From: Streptomyces violaceoruber
Lineage (GTDB): Bacteria > Actinomycetota > Actinomycetes > Streptomycetales > Streptomycetaceae
Assembly (NCBI GenBank): GCA_000720805.1
Contig: JODI01000041.1
Span: 1-64,000 of the forward strand
Direction: 5' to 3'
DNA: 64,000 nt
A program made the translations under genes and the position numbers. Each line of letters begins with the position of its first letter. The stretch's first letter is position 1. The notes under the pieces are model-generated. The model did no database searches and was not told the DNA's origin. It was given only the letters and a program-made list of their open reading frames with translations. This document shows positions 32,433 to 41,763 of the stretch, piece by piece.

Positions 32433-34127
32433 TCAGCCGTACTCGGGCTGCCACATGGCGTCCTGGATCTGCTGGATCACGTCGTCGAGGCGGGCCCGGG
32501 CCACGCCCTCCTCGGCCGCGCGGCGGACGACGGCCGCCGCGACCACGGCCGAGGAGGTGCGCAGGTTCTCCACCTCCGGCAGCAGGGCGGCGCCGGGCTC
32601 CGACAGGTCGGCGAGGCCGGCGACGGCTTCCGCCGCGGCCTGGAGCATGCCGTCGGTGATCCGCTCGGCACCGGCCACCACGGCGCCCAGCCCGAGGCCG
32701 GGGTACAGGAGGGCGTTGTTGGCCTGGCCGATGACGTACGTGGTGCCGTCCAGCTCCACCGGAGCAACCGGGATGCCGACGGCGACCAGGGCCTTGCCGC
32801 CGGTCCACCGCAGGACGTCCGCCGGCATGGCCTCGATCTTCTCCGTGGGGTTGGACAGCGGCAGGACGACCGGCCGGTCCACGTCGCGGGCCATGGAACG
32901 CACCACGTCCTCGGTGAAGGCCCCCTGCTGGGTGGAGGTTCCCACCAGCACGGTCGGGTGCACGTGGTCCACCACACCGGACAGGTCCGCCGGCCGGTCG
33001 TCGGGCCAGTCGTCGTCGGGACGCGCGTACGGCTGCTGGTAGTCGCGCAGGTGCTCGGTGGACTGCCGCAGCAGGCCCTGGCGGTCCACGCACCAGATAC
33101 GGCGGGTGGCCTCCTCGCGGTCCAGTCCGTCGCGGACCATGGCGTCGCGCAGCTGGTCGGCGATGCCCACGCCCGCCGTCCCGGCGCCGAAGACCACGAC
33201 CCGCTGGTCCCGCATGGGCGTGCCGGTGACCCGCACCGCGTTCATCACGCAGGCCAGCGTGATCGCGCCGGTGCCCTGCATGTCGTCGTTGAAGGTGAGG
33301 ATCCTCTCGCCGTACCGCTCGAGGATGCGGCGGCCGTTGCCCGGTCCGAAGTCCTCCCAGTGCAGCAGTGCGCGCGGGAACAGCTCGGTGACCGCCTCCA
33401 CGAAGGCGGCGACGAACGCGTCGTACGCCTCGCCGCGCACCCTGTTGTGCTGGTTGCCGACGTACAGCGGATCGTTGAGCAGCGCCTGGTTCCCGGTGCC
33501 GACGTCGAGCATCACCGGAACGGAGCGCCCCGGGTGGATGCCCGCGGCGGCGGTGTAGACGGCCAGCTTGCCGACCGAGATCTGCATGCCGCCTACGCCC
33601 CAGTCGCCGATGCCGAGGAGTTGCTCCGCGTCGGTCGCCACCACCAGGTCGACGTCGTCGGGGCCGAGGCCGAGCGCCTGGAAGGCGGGCCGGATGTCCT
33701 GGGGCCGGTCGACGGAGAGATAGACCCCGCGCGGTCGCCGGTACTCGTGGCTGTACCGCTTGATCGCCTCCCCCACGGTCGGGTCGTACACGATCGGCAG
33801 CAGCTCGGTGAGGTGGTCGGTGAGCAGCCGGAAGTAGAGGACCTCGTTGCGGTCGTGGAGCTGCTCCAGGTACACGTTCTTCGCCAGGTCGTCCGGCTGC
33901 GCCCGCAGTTGCTCCCAGGCGCGGCGGGCCTGGAGTTCCGGGGACAGCACCGCGGGCGGCAGCATCCCGACCAGGCCGTGCCGTTCCCGCTCCTCCTGGG
34001 TGAAGGCGACGCCCTTGTCGGTCAGCGGGTCCGTGAGCAGTGTGCGCCCGCCCGGTTTCGCGCGGCCGGTGTGGCCCTTCCCCCTCCCCCGGTGGTCGTC
34101 CTGTGCACGGTTCCGGGGCGGGGTCAT
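32433..34127 (-). CDS. NAD-type malic enzyme, large form
   Basis: 564 residues from ATG 34127 with AAGGAGA upstream. The malic N-domain contains the signature FNDDMQGTGAITLACVMNAV (divalent-metal Asp residues) after GERILT, and Tyr in LLPIVYDPTVGEA is the catalytic general acid. The NAD-binding domain has VVVFGAGTAGVGIADQL (GxGxxG) and RPVVLPLSNPTEKIEA. The 560-residue length and these motifs mark the MaeA/SfcA-type enzyme: L-malate to pyruvate, CO2 and NADH. It feeds gluconeogenic or anaplerotic flux. It stands alone, divergent from the SDR-led operon. Confidence 0.92.
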   Translation of the reverse strand: MTPPRNRAQDDHRGRGKGHTGRAKPGGRTLLTDPLTDKGVAFTQEERERHGLVGMLPPAVLSPELQARRAWEQLRAQPDDLAKNVYLEQLHDRNEVLYFRLLTDHLTELLPIVYDPTVGEAIKRYSHEYRRPRGVYLSVDRPQDIRPAFQALGLGPDDVDLVVATDAEQLLGIGDWGVGGMQISVGKLAVYTAAAGIHPGRSVPVMLDVGTGNQALLNDPLYVGNQHNRVRGEAYDAFVAAFVEAVTELFPRALLHWEDFGPGNGRRILERYGERILTFNDDMQGTGAITLACVMNAVRVTGTPMRDQRVVVFGAGTAGVGIADQLRDAMVRDGLDREEATRRIWCVDRQGLLRQSTEHLRDYQQPYARPDDDWPDDRPADLSGVVDHVHPTVLVGTSTQQGAFTEDVVRSMARDVDRPVVLPLSNPTEKIEAMPADVLRWTGGKALVAVGIPVAPVELDGTTYVIGQANNALLYPGLGLGAVVAGAERITDGMLQAAAEAVAGLADLSEPGAALLPEVENLRTSSAVVAAAVVRRAAEEGVARARLDDVIQQIQDAMWQPEYG

Positions 34128-34324
34128 CGGCTCTCCTTGTGTCGCGCGACTGCCGTAGGGGCTCGTTTCCTGCCGGCCGCGCCGGGTACCCCGGTCGGCA
34201 CGACAGGCGCACCGGCGCCCAAGCCTTTGCCGCTCTTTGGCGTGGCCTTCGTTCGGTACGGCGGCCCTACCGTCTCCCAGCCGGTGCGGTGATCCCCGCG
34301 ATGAGAGAAAGAGGGGGATTCCCC

Positions 34325-35167
34325 ATGCACGACCCCGCCCAGCAGCAACAGCCTCCGGGTACCGAGGCGGACCTGCGGCCCCGGGCCGACCACGGTGAGC
34401 AGAGCTACCGCGGATCGGGCCGGCTGGCCGGGAAGGCAGCCGTGATCACCGGTGGTGACAGCGGCATCGGCAAGGCCGTCGCGATCGCCTACGCCCGCGA
34501 GGGCGCCGATGTCCTCCTCTCGCACCTGGACGAGGAGGAGGACGACGCCCGCGACACGGCGCACTGGGTGGAGGAGGCCGGCCGCAAGGCGGTTCTGGTG
34601 CCCGGCGACCTGAGCGATCCCGCCCACTGCCGCAAGGTGGTGGCGCGGGCCGTCGAGGAGTTCGGCCGCATCGACGTCCTGGTCAGCAACGCGGCGTTCC
34701 AGATGTTCCGCGAGTCGATCGAGGAGGTCCCGGACGAGGAGTGGGACCACACGCTGGCGACCAACCTCAGCGCCATGTTCCACCTCTGCAAGGCGGCGGT
34801 GCCGCACATGAAGCCGGGGGCGTCGATCATCGCGTCCAGCTCGGTGAACTCCGACACGCCGCCGCCGGGCCTGCTGGCGTACAACGCGACGAAGGCGGGC
34901 CTGGCCAACATGGTCGGCTCGCTGTCCCAGTCGCTCGCCGAGCGGGGCATCCGGGTCAACAGCGTCGCCCCGGGGCCCATCTGGACGCCGCTGATCCCGG
35001 CCACGATGCCGCCCGAACAGGTCGAGGACTTCGGCAGCCAGACCCCGCTGGGACGGGCCGGGCAGCCGGCCGAACTCGGCCCCGTGTACGTCATGCTCGC
35101 CTCCGACGAGGCCGCGTACGTCTCGGGTGCGCGCATCGCCGTCACCGGCGGCCAGCCGATCCTCTGA
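34325..35167 (+). CDS. Short-chain dehydrogenase/reductase (YhdF/YghA type)
   Basis: 280 residues from ATG 34325. The ~45-residue N-terminal extension (MHDPAQQQQPPGTEADLRPR) is typical of the stress-related YghA/YhdF SDR subfamily. Cofactor motif AAVITGGDSGIGKAVA (residues ~38-53), NAAF at the NNAG position, SSSVNS containing the catalytic Ser, and YNATKAGL (Tyr-x3-Lys) are complete. It oxidises or reduces an alcohol, aldehyde or sugar with NAD(P). It is first in a four-gene plus-strand unit (gaps 57, 34 and -4 bases) with a sugar isomerase homologue, a hydrolase and a TIM-barrel protein, which suggests carbohydrate or stress metabolism. Confidence 0.9.
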   Translation: MHDPAQQQQPPGTEADLRPRADHGEQSYRGSGRLAGKAAVITGGDSGIGKAVAIAYAREGADVLLSHLDEEEDDARDTAHWVEEAGRKAVLVPGDLSDPAHCRKVVARAVEEFGRIDVLVSNAAFQMFRESIEEVPDEEWDHTLATNLSAMFHLCKAAVPHMKPGASIIASSSVNSDTPPPGLLAYNATKAGLANMVGSLSQSLAERGIRVNSVAPGPIWTPLIPATMPPEQVEDFGSQTPLGRAGQPAELGPVYVMLASDEAAYVSGARIAVTGGQPIL

Positions 35168-35224
35168 CACCCCGTCTCCCCTGACACCCCGCCAGACAGC
35201 ACGTCGGCAGAACCAGGAGCGACC

Positions 35225-36277
35225 GTGGACTGGTATCCCCTGCGGCTGACCACCCCGGTCAAGCAGCACGTCTTCGGCGGCCGGGCTCTCGCCGAACGAC
35301 TGGGCCGTACCGGCCTGCCCGACGGTCCGGTCGCCGAGACCTGGGAGGTCAGCGATGTGGACGGCGAGGGAGCACGGGTCACGAACGGTTCGCTGGGCGG
35401 CCATCCGCTGCGCCGGCTGGTCGAGGACCACCCCGACGATGTCGTGGGACGCGGCCGGCGCGGCCCTCACTTCCCGGTGCTGACCAAGTTCATCGACGGC
35501 ACCGGCGCCCTCCCGGTCCATCTGCACGCCGACGACGAGACCGCACGCCGGCTGGAGGGCGAGCCCCACGGCAAGACCGAGGCGTGGCACGTCCTCGACG
35601 CGGCACCGGGAGCCACCGCCCTGGTGGGGGTGAAGGCCGGTGTGGACCGGGACACGCTGCACCGGGCCCTGCTCGCCCAGGACTTCGACGCGGTCATGCG
35701 CCGGCTTCCGGTACGGGCCGGGCAGACCGTCTACGTACCCGGTGGCACCCCGCACAGTTTCGGCCCCGGCACCCTGGTCTACGAGATCGAGCAGACCTCC
35801 GACATCCAGCAGCACGCCATGCGCCGGCGCATGGAGGACGGCTCGGAACTGGACGACGAGGAGTGGCACACCAACCTCGGGCGGCTCCTCGACGAGTGGC
35901 GTCCCGGTCCACGCCCCGAGTTCCACTCCGGCCTGAGCGTCCAGGTCGACGACGCGGTGGAGCGGACCGTGCTGTGCGCCGGCCCGTACTTCGCCCTGGA
36001 GCGGTGGCGGGCGGGCAGCACGGCCCCACTGGTGCACTACTTCTCCACCGCACTGGTCGTCAGCAACGCCGGTGCGCCGGTCACCGTGGAGTCCGGTGGC
36101 CGGTTCGAGCGGCTCGGGCGCGCCCGGAGCCTGCTGCTGCCGGCCGCGCTGGGCCGCGTACGGATCCAGGGGCCCGCCGACGTCCTCCTCGGCTACCTGC
36201 CCGACCTGGAGCAGGACATCCGCACACCGCTGCTCGCGGCGGGGCACGGGGCCGCCGCCGTGGCCGCGCTCGGTTAG
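35225..36277 (+). CDS. Class I mannose-6-phosphate isomerase homologue
   Basis: 350 residues from GTG 35225, with AGGAG upstream. The cupin fold carries the expected metal ligands: LPVHLHADDE (H-x-H where manA usually has Q-x-H), GKTEAWHVL (Glu) and VPGGTPHSFGPGTLVYEI (His). The last part is a second beta domain without the catalytic motifs. Known family members interconvert mannose-6-phosphate and fructose-6-phosphate. The altered first ligand and operon context leave room for another sugar substrate. It is co-transcribed between an SDR and an alpha/beta hydrolase. Confidence 0.8.
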   Translation: MDWYPLRLTTPVKQHVFGGRALAERLGRTGLPDGPVAETWEVSDVDGEGARVTNGSLGGHPLRRLVEDHPDDVVGRGRRGPHFPVLTKFIDGTGALPVHLHADDETARRLEGEPHGKTEAWHVLDAAPGATALVGVKAGVDRDTLHRALLAQDFDAVMRRLPVRAGQTVYVPGGTPHSFGPGTLVYEIEQTSDIQQHAMRRRMEDGSELDDEEWHTNLGRLLDEWRPGPRPEFHSGLSVQVDDAVERTVLCAGPYFALERWRAGSTAPLVHYFSTALVVSNAGAPVTVESGGRFERLGRARSLLLPAALGRVRIQGPADVLLGYLPDLEQDIRTPLLAAGHGAAAVAALG

Positions 36278-36311
36278 GGCCTCACCGGCCCACTCACGTA
36301 GAAGGAGATCC

Positions 36312-37148
36312 ATGAGCACCGTCACCACCAGCGACGGCGTCACCATCCACTACGAGGAGAAGGGCACCGGCCCGCCCCTCGTCCTGCTCCACGGCTGGGG
36401 CTTCAGCGGCCGCTTCTTCACCCGCAACGTGGACGCCCTCGCCGAACACGCCCGCGTCATCACCGTCGATCTGCGCGGTCACGGCGACTCCGGCACCCCC
36501 CGCCACGGCTACCGGGTGCCGAGGCTGGCCAAGGACCTGTTCGACCTCCTCGAAGAACTCGACCTGCGTGAGGTCACCGTCCTGGGCTGGTCACTGGGAT
36601 GCCCGGTCATCTGGAGCTATCTGGAACTGTTCGGCGGCCACCGCCTGGCCCGCGCGATCCACGTCCAGCAGTCCCCCCGCCAGTACTACGCACCGGACTG
36701 GAAGCACGCACACGCCACCTGCTACGACGAACCCTCCCTGGCCGCCCTGCAGACCCAGCTCACCTGCGACCCCCCGGCCTTCGACGAGGACCAGATCCGT
36801 ACCATCCTCGCCACCGAACCCACCGCGGCCGAGCGGGAGTTGCTGCTGGCCGAGATGGCCAAGTCGCCCCCGTACGCACGCAACGCGCTGATGGCCGACC
36901 ACACCCGCCACGACTGGCGCGACCTGCTGCCCACGATCCGGCTGCCCAGCCTGGTCCTGGTGGCACGTCAGGACAGCGTGTTCCCCTGGCAGGGCCCGGC
37001 ATGGGTCGGCCAGGCGCTCCCGGATGCCCGGACCGTCTTCTTCGAGCACAGCGGCCACGCACTGTTCTTCGACGAGCCGGAGAAGTTCCACCGGACGGTC
37101 ACGGGCTTCCTGACCGACAGGGTGAACGACACGGAAGTACTGGTGTGA
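36312..37148 (+). CDS. Alpha/beta hydrolase (haloperoxidase-like)
   Basis: 278 residues from ATG 36312 with GAAGGAGA upstream. LVLLHGWGFSGRFF gives the oxyanion loop, VTVLGWSLGCPVIWSY the nucleophile Ser, LVLVARQDSVFPW the acid, and FFEHSGHALFFDEPEKF the catalytic His. The triad spacing matches cofactor-free chloroperoxidase/esterase-like Abhydrolase_1 enzymes. Cytoplasmic. The stop overlaps the next gene's GTG, so translation is coupled to the sugar-isomerase-like gene. Confidence 0.88.
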   Translation: MSTVTTSDGVTIHYEEKGTGPPLVLLHGWGFSGRFFTRNVDALAEHARVITVDLRGHGDSGTPRHGYRVPRLAKDLFDLLEELDLREVTVLGWSLGCPVIWSYLELFGGHRLARAIHVQQSPRQYYAPDWKHAHATCYDEPSLAALQTQLTCDPPAFDEDQIRTILATEPTAAERELLLAEMAKSPPYARNALMADHTRHDWRDLLPTIRLPSLVLVARQDSVFPWQGPAWVGQALPDARTVFFEHSGHALFFDEPEKFHRTVTGFLTDRVNDTEVLV

Positions 37149-38023
37149 CTCGCATGAGCAGCCCGGCGCCGCCGAGCTTCCCCTTCCCCTACGGCGTCAA
37201 CCAGTTCACCACCATGCCCTGGTCCTTCGAGGAGGACCTGGCGCACTACTCCCGCCTCGGCGTCGAAGCGATCGAGCTGTGCGAGACGAAACTCGACCAG
37301 GACCCCGACCGCGCCAAGGCGCAGCTCGCCTCGGTCGCCGAGGCGGCACTGCCGATCAGCTCGGTCCAGCCCGCCGTACGGACCGTGTTCCCCAGCGAGA
37401 CCCAGCCCGAGCCCGCCGACCGGCGTGACCGCCTGGACCGGTTTCGCCGCAGCGTGGAGCGGATCGCGCCGTTCGCCCCGGGCGCGGTCTTCGTCACCAA
37501 CACGGGGCCGGCGCCCGACGGAAATCTGCACGAGGCGATCCGCCAGGTCGTCGCCCATCACCGCGAACTGGCGGACATCGCCGCCGACCACGGCGTACGC
37601 ATCTCGCTGGAACCGCTCCATCCCGTCCTGCTCAACGCGGAGACCGCCATCTGGACCCACCGGCAGGCGCTCGACATCGTCCAGGAGGTCGATCGCGAGA
37701 ACGTGGGCGTCTGCCTCGATCTGTGGAACGTATGGCAGGACCCGGATCTCGTCCCTCGCCTCGCCGACGCTCCCGACCGTCTGTTCCTGCTCCAGGTCAG
37801 CGACTGGCGCACACCCCGCTCGCGGATGGACCGGCGAAGCGTCGGCACCGGTGACATCCCGGTCGGCCAACTGCTGCACGCCGCCCACAGCGCCGGCTAC
37901 CGCGGCCCTTGTGTCCTGGAGATCTTCTCCGACAACGTGCCGGACTCGCTCTACGAGACGGACCTGGACGATCTCCTGCGTGCCAACCGGGCGGCCGTGG
38001 AGTCGGCGTGGCGAACCGGCTGA
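37145..38023 (+). CDS. Xylose-isomerase-like TIM barrel (sugar isomerase/epimerase)
   Basis: 292 residues from GTG 37145 (GTGA overlap); ATG 37154 is an alternative. The AP_endonuc_2/PF01261 barrel shows metal-site residues ISLEPLHPV (Glu), VGVCLDLWNVWQDPDLV (Asp/His-position), LFLLQVSDWRTP and VLEIFSDNVPDSLYE (Glu). LGVEAIELCETKLDQDP is the first-strand signature. Family members isomerise or epimerise sugars and sugar acids. As last gene of the operon with an M6P-isomerase homologue, SDR and hydrolase, it suggests catabolism of an unusual sugar or cyclitol. A strong hairpin lies 100 bases downstream. Confidence 0.85.
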   Translation: MTRMSSPAPPSFPFPYGVNQFTTMPWSFEEDLAHYSRLGVEAIELCETKLDQDPDRAKAQLASVAEAALPISSVQPAVRTVFPSETQPEPADRRDRLDRFRRSVERIAPFAPGAVFVTNTGPAPDGNLHEAIRQVVAHHRELADIAADHGVRISLEPLHPVLLNAETAIWTHRQALDIVQEVDRENVGVCLDLWNVWQDPDLVPRLADAPDRLFLLQVSDWRTPRSRMDRRSVGTGDIPVGQLLHAAHSAGYRGPCVLEIFSDNVPDSLYETDLDDLLRANRAAVESAWRTG

Positions 38024-38123
38024 GCGTGGGCGGGAGCGGGCGACCGTGTCGTCGGCCCAGCCTCGGACAAAGGCGCTGTGGCGCAGCTGCCGCCGTGCGG
38101 TCACCGGACCGGAGGAGCAGGCG

Positions 38124-38154
38124 CCCGTCGCCCGTCGGGGCGACGGGCGACGGG
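38124..38154 (+). terminator. Terminator after the sugar-catabolic operon
   Basis: CCCGTCGCCCGTCG (38124-38137), GGG loop, CGACGGGCGACGGG (38141-38154): a perfect 14-base hairpin between the operon and convergent genes. Confidence 0.85.
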
Positions 38155-38155
38155 A

Positions 38156-38519
38156 TCCTGAGCGGTTCCCCGCCGCGTCCACGGCGATGGTCCGGTAGCA
38201 GGAGGGCACTCCGGCCGGTGCGCCGGTGTCGGTCCAGTCCGGGGACGTCGGCGCGCGGATGTCGGCGGTCTTGATGTACACGGCGTCCGTCTCGGTGCGG
38301 CGCCAGACCTCGTAGCGGGCCGCGGCGGGGTCGTTGACCGACCAGGTCAGCCGGATGCCGTCGGTGGTGCCCGCCGCGGACGGCATCCCGGGCGCCTGCG
38401 GGGCGGGGCCAGGCCCCTCGTTCCAGTCGGGCACGCCGATCCAGATCGGGTCGCTGTAGTTGCCAGCGGCGGTCACCGGCCACAGCAACCGGCCCACCGG
38501 CCGGACCCGGGACCTGCGG
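38156..38519 (-). pseudogene. Fibronectin-III-containing protein remnant
   Basis: The minus frame reads AAGNYSDPIWIGVPDWNEGP, then an Fn3 domain (GIRLTWSVNDPAAARYEVWR, SCYRTIAVDAAGNRSG). It has no start codon of its own and runs into the terminator hairpin without a proper end. It begins directly downstream of the photolyase stop. It is probably the tail of a lost secreted carbohydrate-active protein. Confidence 0.5.
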
Positions 38520-39926
38520 TCAGCCGGCTCTCCGCCGCTCCCCGAACCGGGCGGCGGCCGCCGCGAGATCCACGATCGGGGCGGGGTAGTCCAGCCCCGC
38601 GCGGGTGGCTTCGTCGAGGTGCGGGACACGGTGGACCGTCGTGGCGTCGAGGTGCCGCAGCTCGGGGAGCCAGCGGCGTACGTACTCCCCGTGGGGGTCG
38701 AACCGGCGTGCCTGGACGAGTGGGTTGAGGATCCGGTTCGGGCGGGTGTCCGTGCCGGTCCCGGCGACCCACTGCCAGTTGAGCTGGTTGTTCGCGACAT
38801 CGCCGTCGACGAGGAGGTCCAGGAAGTGGCGGGCTCCCACCCGCCAGTCCACGTACAGCGTCTTGGTGAGAAAGCTTGCCGCGAGCAGGCGGGCCCGGCC
38901 CGGCATCCAGCCCTCGTGGCGGAGCTGACGCAGGGCCGCGTCGACAACGGTGTAGCCGGTGCGCCCCTCCTTCCAGGCTTCGATCTCCTTCGTGGCGCGG
39001 CGCCAGCGGTCGTGCCGGGTGCGGTAGTCGTGGTCGGCCGCGTCGGGGCGGGCCGCCAGGACCTGGTGGTGGAAGTCCCGCCAGGCGAGTTGGCGGACGA
39101 AGGCCCGCGCCCCGGGGTTGTCCTGGGCGCGGGCCCGGTGCAGCAGTTCGGTGACGGAGAGGCAGCCGAAGTGCAGGTAGGGGGAGAGCCGGGAGGTCGC
39201 GTCGGCGGCCAGGTCGTCGTGCCGGTCGTCGTAGGCGGACAGCGGGCCGGACAGCCAGGAGCGCAGCCTGCGGCGGGCCTCGGATTCACCGCCGGCGGGC
39301 AGGCCCGGCGACATCGGGCCCGCCGACGTCGCGCCCGACGCGAGGGACTCCGTACGAGGAAGGCCGGCCGAGCGTACGTCCGGTACCCGTACGGCGTCCG
39401 GTGCCGGCAGGACACCGCGTACGGGGAAGCTCTCCCATCGGCGGAAGTACGGGGTGAAGACCGCGAAGTGGTCCTTGCCGGCAGGCCTCAGCACCCCCGG
39501 CGGTACGGCCGTCAACGAGGTGTCGTGGACGCGTAGTTCGCATCGGTCACCGGCCAGCTCCGCGCGCAGCCGGTCCTCGCGCCGTGCCGCGTAACGGCTC
39601 ACACCGCCCGCGATGTGCACCGCGGCGGCCCCGGTCTGAGCCGCCACCCGGCAGGTCTCCTCGACCACGTCACCGACGCGCACCACCAGCCGGCCTCCCC
39701 GGGCCCGCAGGGCCGCGTCGAGGTCGGCCAGGCTGTCGGCGAGGAACGCCGCGCGGTTGGGCACGGCGAAGCCGGCGCGGCGGATGCCGGTGTCGACGAC
39801 GAAGAGCGGGACCACCCGTTCCGCGTCCCGCACAGCGGCCTGGAGGACCGGATTGTCGTACACCCGCAGGTCCGCGGTGAACAGGGCGATGGAGACGGAG
39901 AGGGGGACGGAGGCGGAGGCACGCAT
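38520..39926 (-). CDS. phr: Deoxyribodipyrimidine photolyase
   Basis: 468 residues. The N-terminal photolyase domain begins VSIALFTADLRVYDNPVLQA. The C-terminal FAD domain carries SRLSPYLHFGCLSVTELL, FVRQLAWRDFHHQVL, GYTVVDAALRQLRHEGWMPG, NNQLNWQWVAGTGTDTRP and RILNPLVQARRFDPHGEYVR, the class I CPD photolyase set. NNQLNWQW contains residues that contact the cyclobutane dimer. It repairs UV-induced pyrimidine dimers with blue light. It lies 15 bases after the SDR/DUF2867 gene, in a pairing I recognise from Streptomyces light-response loci. Confidence 0.93.
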   Translation of the reverse strand: MRASASVPLSVSIALFTADLRVYDNPVLQAAVRDAERVVPLFVVDTGIRRAGFAVPNRAAFLADSLADLDAALRARGGRLVVRVGDVVEETCRVAAQTGAAAVHIAGGVSRYAARREDRLRAELAGDRCELRVHDTSLTAVPPGVLRPAGKDHFAVFTPYFRRWESFPVRGVLPAPDAVRVPDVRSAGLPRTESLASGATSAGPMSPGLPAGGESEARRRLRSWLSGPLSAYDDRHDDLAADATSRLSPYLHFGCLSVTELLHRARAQDNPGARAFVRQLAWRDFHHQVLAARPDAADHDYRTRHDRWRRATKEIEAWKEGRTGYTVVDAALRQLRHEGWMPGRARLLAASFLTKTLYVDWRVGARHFLDLLVDGDVANNQLNWQWVAGTGTDTRPNRILNPLVQARRFDPHGEYVRRWLPELRHLDATTVHRVPHLDEATRAGLDYPAPIVDLAAAAARFGERRRAG

Positions 39927-39941
39927 GGTTCTCTGATCCCC

Positions 39942-41456
39942 TCAGCGCGTACGGGTCGGTTCGTCGGCGCCCGATTCGGCGGCGGTGGCGATGTTGCGGA
40001 CCATGCCGCCGAAGACCGCGGCGTGGAAGGGGGCCACGCCCCACCAGTAGGCGTGCCCGGCCAGGCCGTGCGGATGGAACAGCGCCCGCTGCCGGTACAC
40101 CGTGCGCCCCTGCGGATCCCGGTCGACGGCCATCTCCAGCCAGGCGAGGCCCGGCAGCCGCATCTCCGCGCGCAGCCGGAGCAGCCGGCCCGGCTCGATC
40201 TCCTCCACCCGCCAGAAGTCCAAGCTGTCGCCGACCCGCAGCCGGGTCGCGTCCCGGCGGCCCCTGCGCAGGCCGACACCGCCCACCAGGGTGTCCAGCC
40301 AGCCGCGCAATGACCAGGCCAGCGGCGAGGAGTACCAGCCGTTCTCGCCCCCGATCGCCTCCACCACCCGCCACAGCGCCTGCGGCGACGCCGCGACCGT
40401 ACGCTCGCGGTCATCCGTGTAGAGGCTCCCGCCCGCCCAGTCGGGATCGGTCGGCAGCGGATCGCTGGGGGCGCGGGGAGTCGAGGCCGAGGACCACCTG
40501 GTGGCCACGTCCGCGTCCTGCACCCGCCGCAGCGCCAGCCTGATCGCGCCGTCGAGGGTGACCGGTCCCTCCGGCGGGTCGGGCACGTACCGGACGATGT
40601 CCCGCTCGGCGCACACCACCTCGTGCTTCAGCGACTCGACCAGCGGACGCGCGAGAGCGCCCGGCACCGGAGTGACCAGACCGACCCAGAGGCTGGACAA
40701 CCGGGGGGTGAGCAGCGGAACGGGAACGATGACCCGTTTCGGCAGCCCGGCGACGACGGCGTACCGCCGCATCATCTCCTCGTATGTGACCACATCCGGC
40801 CCGCCGATGTCGAAGGCCCGGTTCACCTCGTACGGCAGCCGCGCGCATCCCACGAGGAGGCGGAGCACGTCGCGGACGGCGATCGGCTGGATTCGGGTGC
40901 GCACCCAGCTCGGGGTCACCATCACGGGGAGCCGCTCGGTCAGATGGCGCAGCATCTCGAACGAGGCCGAACCCGACCCGATGATCACGGCTGCCCGCAG
41001 TACGGCCGTCGGCACGCCCGAGGCCAGGAGGATGCGGCCCACTTCGGTGCGGGACCGCAGATGGGGCGACAGCGCGCGCTCGGGTACTCCGGAAGGGCTC
41101 AGCCCGCCGAGATACACGATCCGCCGGACCCCTGCGGCACGCGCCCGCTCCCCGAAGATCCTGGCCGCGCGCCGGTCGGTCTCCTCGAAACCCCGCCCGG
41201 TGCCCAGCGCGTGCACCAGGTAGTACGCGACGTCGATTCCCTCCATGGCCGCACGCACGGACTCCTCGTCCGTCACGTCCCCGCGCACGACCTCCGCCAT
41301 CCCCGCCCACGGATGGTCCCGCAACGCGCCGGGCGAACGGGCCAGACAGCGCACCGAGTGCCCGGCGGCCAGCAACTCGGGCACGAGGCGGCCGCCCAGG
41401 TAGCCGGTGGCGCCGGTTACCAGGGTGCGTGGGGGGTGGGGGCGGGCGTCGGTCAT
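39942..41456 (-). CDS. NAD(P)-binding SDR with DUF2867 C-terminal domain
   Basis: 504 residues from ATG 41456 (MTDARPHPPRTLVTGATGYL...). Upstream starts add an extension without conserved character. The N-terminal half is an atypical SDR: RTLVTGATGYLGGRL (nucleotide binding), VAYYLVHALGTGRGFEETDR, RIVYLGGLSPSG and LRAAVIIGSGSASFEMLRHL. From about residue 345 a DUF2867 domain follows (VVEAIGGENGWYSSPLAWSL, VEEIEPGRLLRLRAEMRLPG, QRALFHPHGLAGHAYWWGVA). Members often sit with photolyase or carotenoid genes; the exact reaction is unknown. It is co-transcribed with phr. The upstream gap (41457-41763) holds nothing I can identify. Confidence 0.85.
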   Translation of the reverse strand: MTDARPHPPRTLVTGATGYLGGRLVPELLAAGHSVRCLARSPGALRDHPWAGMAEVVRGDVTDEESVRAAMEGIDVAYYLVHALGTGRGFEETDRRAARIFGERARAAGVRRIVYLGGLSPSGVPERALSPHLRSRTEVGRILLASGVPTAVLRAAVIIGSGSASFEMLRHLTERLPVMVTPSWVRTRIQPIAVRDVLRLLVGCARLPYEVNRAFDIGGPDVVTYEEMMRRYAVVAGLPKRVIVPVPLLTPRLSSLWVGLVTPVPGALARPLVESLKHEVVCAERDIVRYVPDPPEGPVTLDGAIRLALRRVQDADVATRWSSASTPRAPSDPLPTDPDWAGGSLYTDDRERTVAASPQALWRVVEAIGGENGWYSSPLAWSLRGWLDTLVGGVGLRRGRRDATRLRVGDSLDFWRVEEIEPGRLLRLRAEMRLPGLAWLEMAVDRDPQGRTVYRQRALFHPHGLAGHAYWWGVAPFHAAVFGGMVRNIATAAESGADEPTRTR

Positions 41457-41763
41457 GTCGGTCGATGCTGGGGTGCCGGGTGAGTGCGGGGCGGTCGCAC
41501 GCATGCCGGTCGGGTGCGCCTTGTCCGGCGACGGTCGGCGGACAGGGCTGCAAGAAACGTCATGGCTCTCATGTCCTCCTGGGACGTGCCCATCCGAGGG
41601 GCTCTGTGGCTGTTCCCCTGAGCCCATGCTTCGGGCCGGGGGCGAGCGCCGCAACCTCGGCGAGGGAGGACGTCGCCGACCAGGACCTCAGCCCCGGCCA
41701 TCACCTTCCGTGACGTTCGCGCCGCTCTGGGCCCCCTCGCCGTCACGTCCGTCGGTGGCGGGT

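Noticed and set aside
36968..39415. 815-codon minus-strand frame
   Set aside because: It runs antisense through the hydrolase and sugar-isomerase genes and out of frame through photolyase; only the Fn3 fragment at 38.2-38.5 kb has coding character.
41457..41763. Riboswitch or small gene in the gap before the SDR/DUF2867 gene
   Set aside because: No conserved structural motif, ribosome site or coding pattern could be seen.
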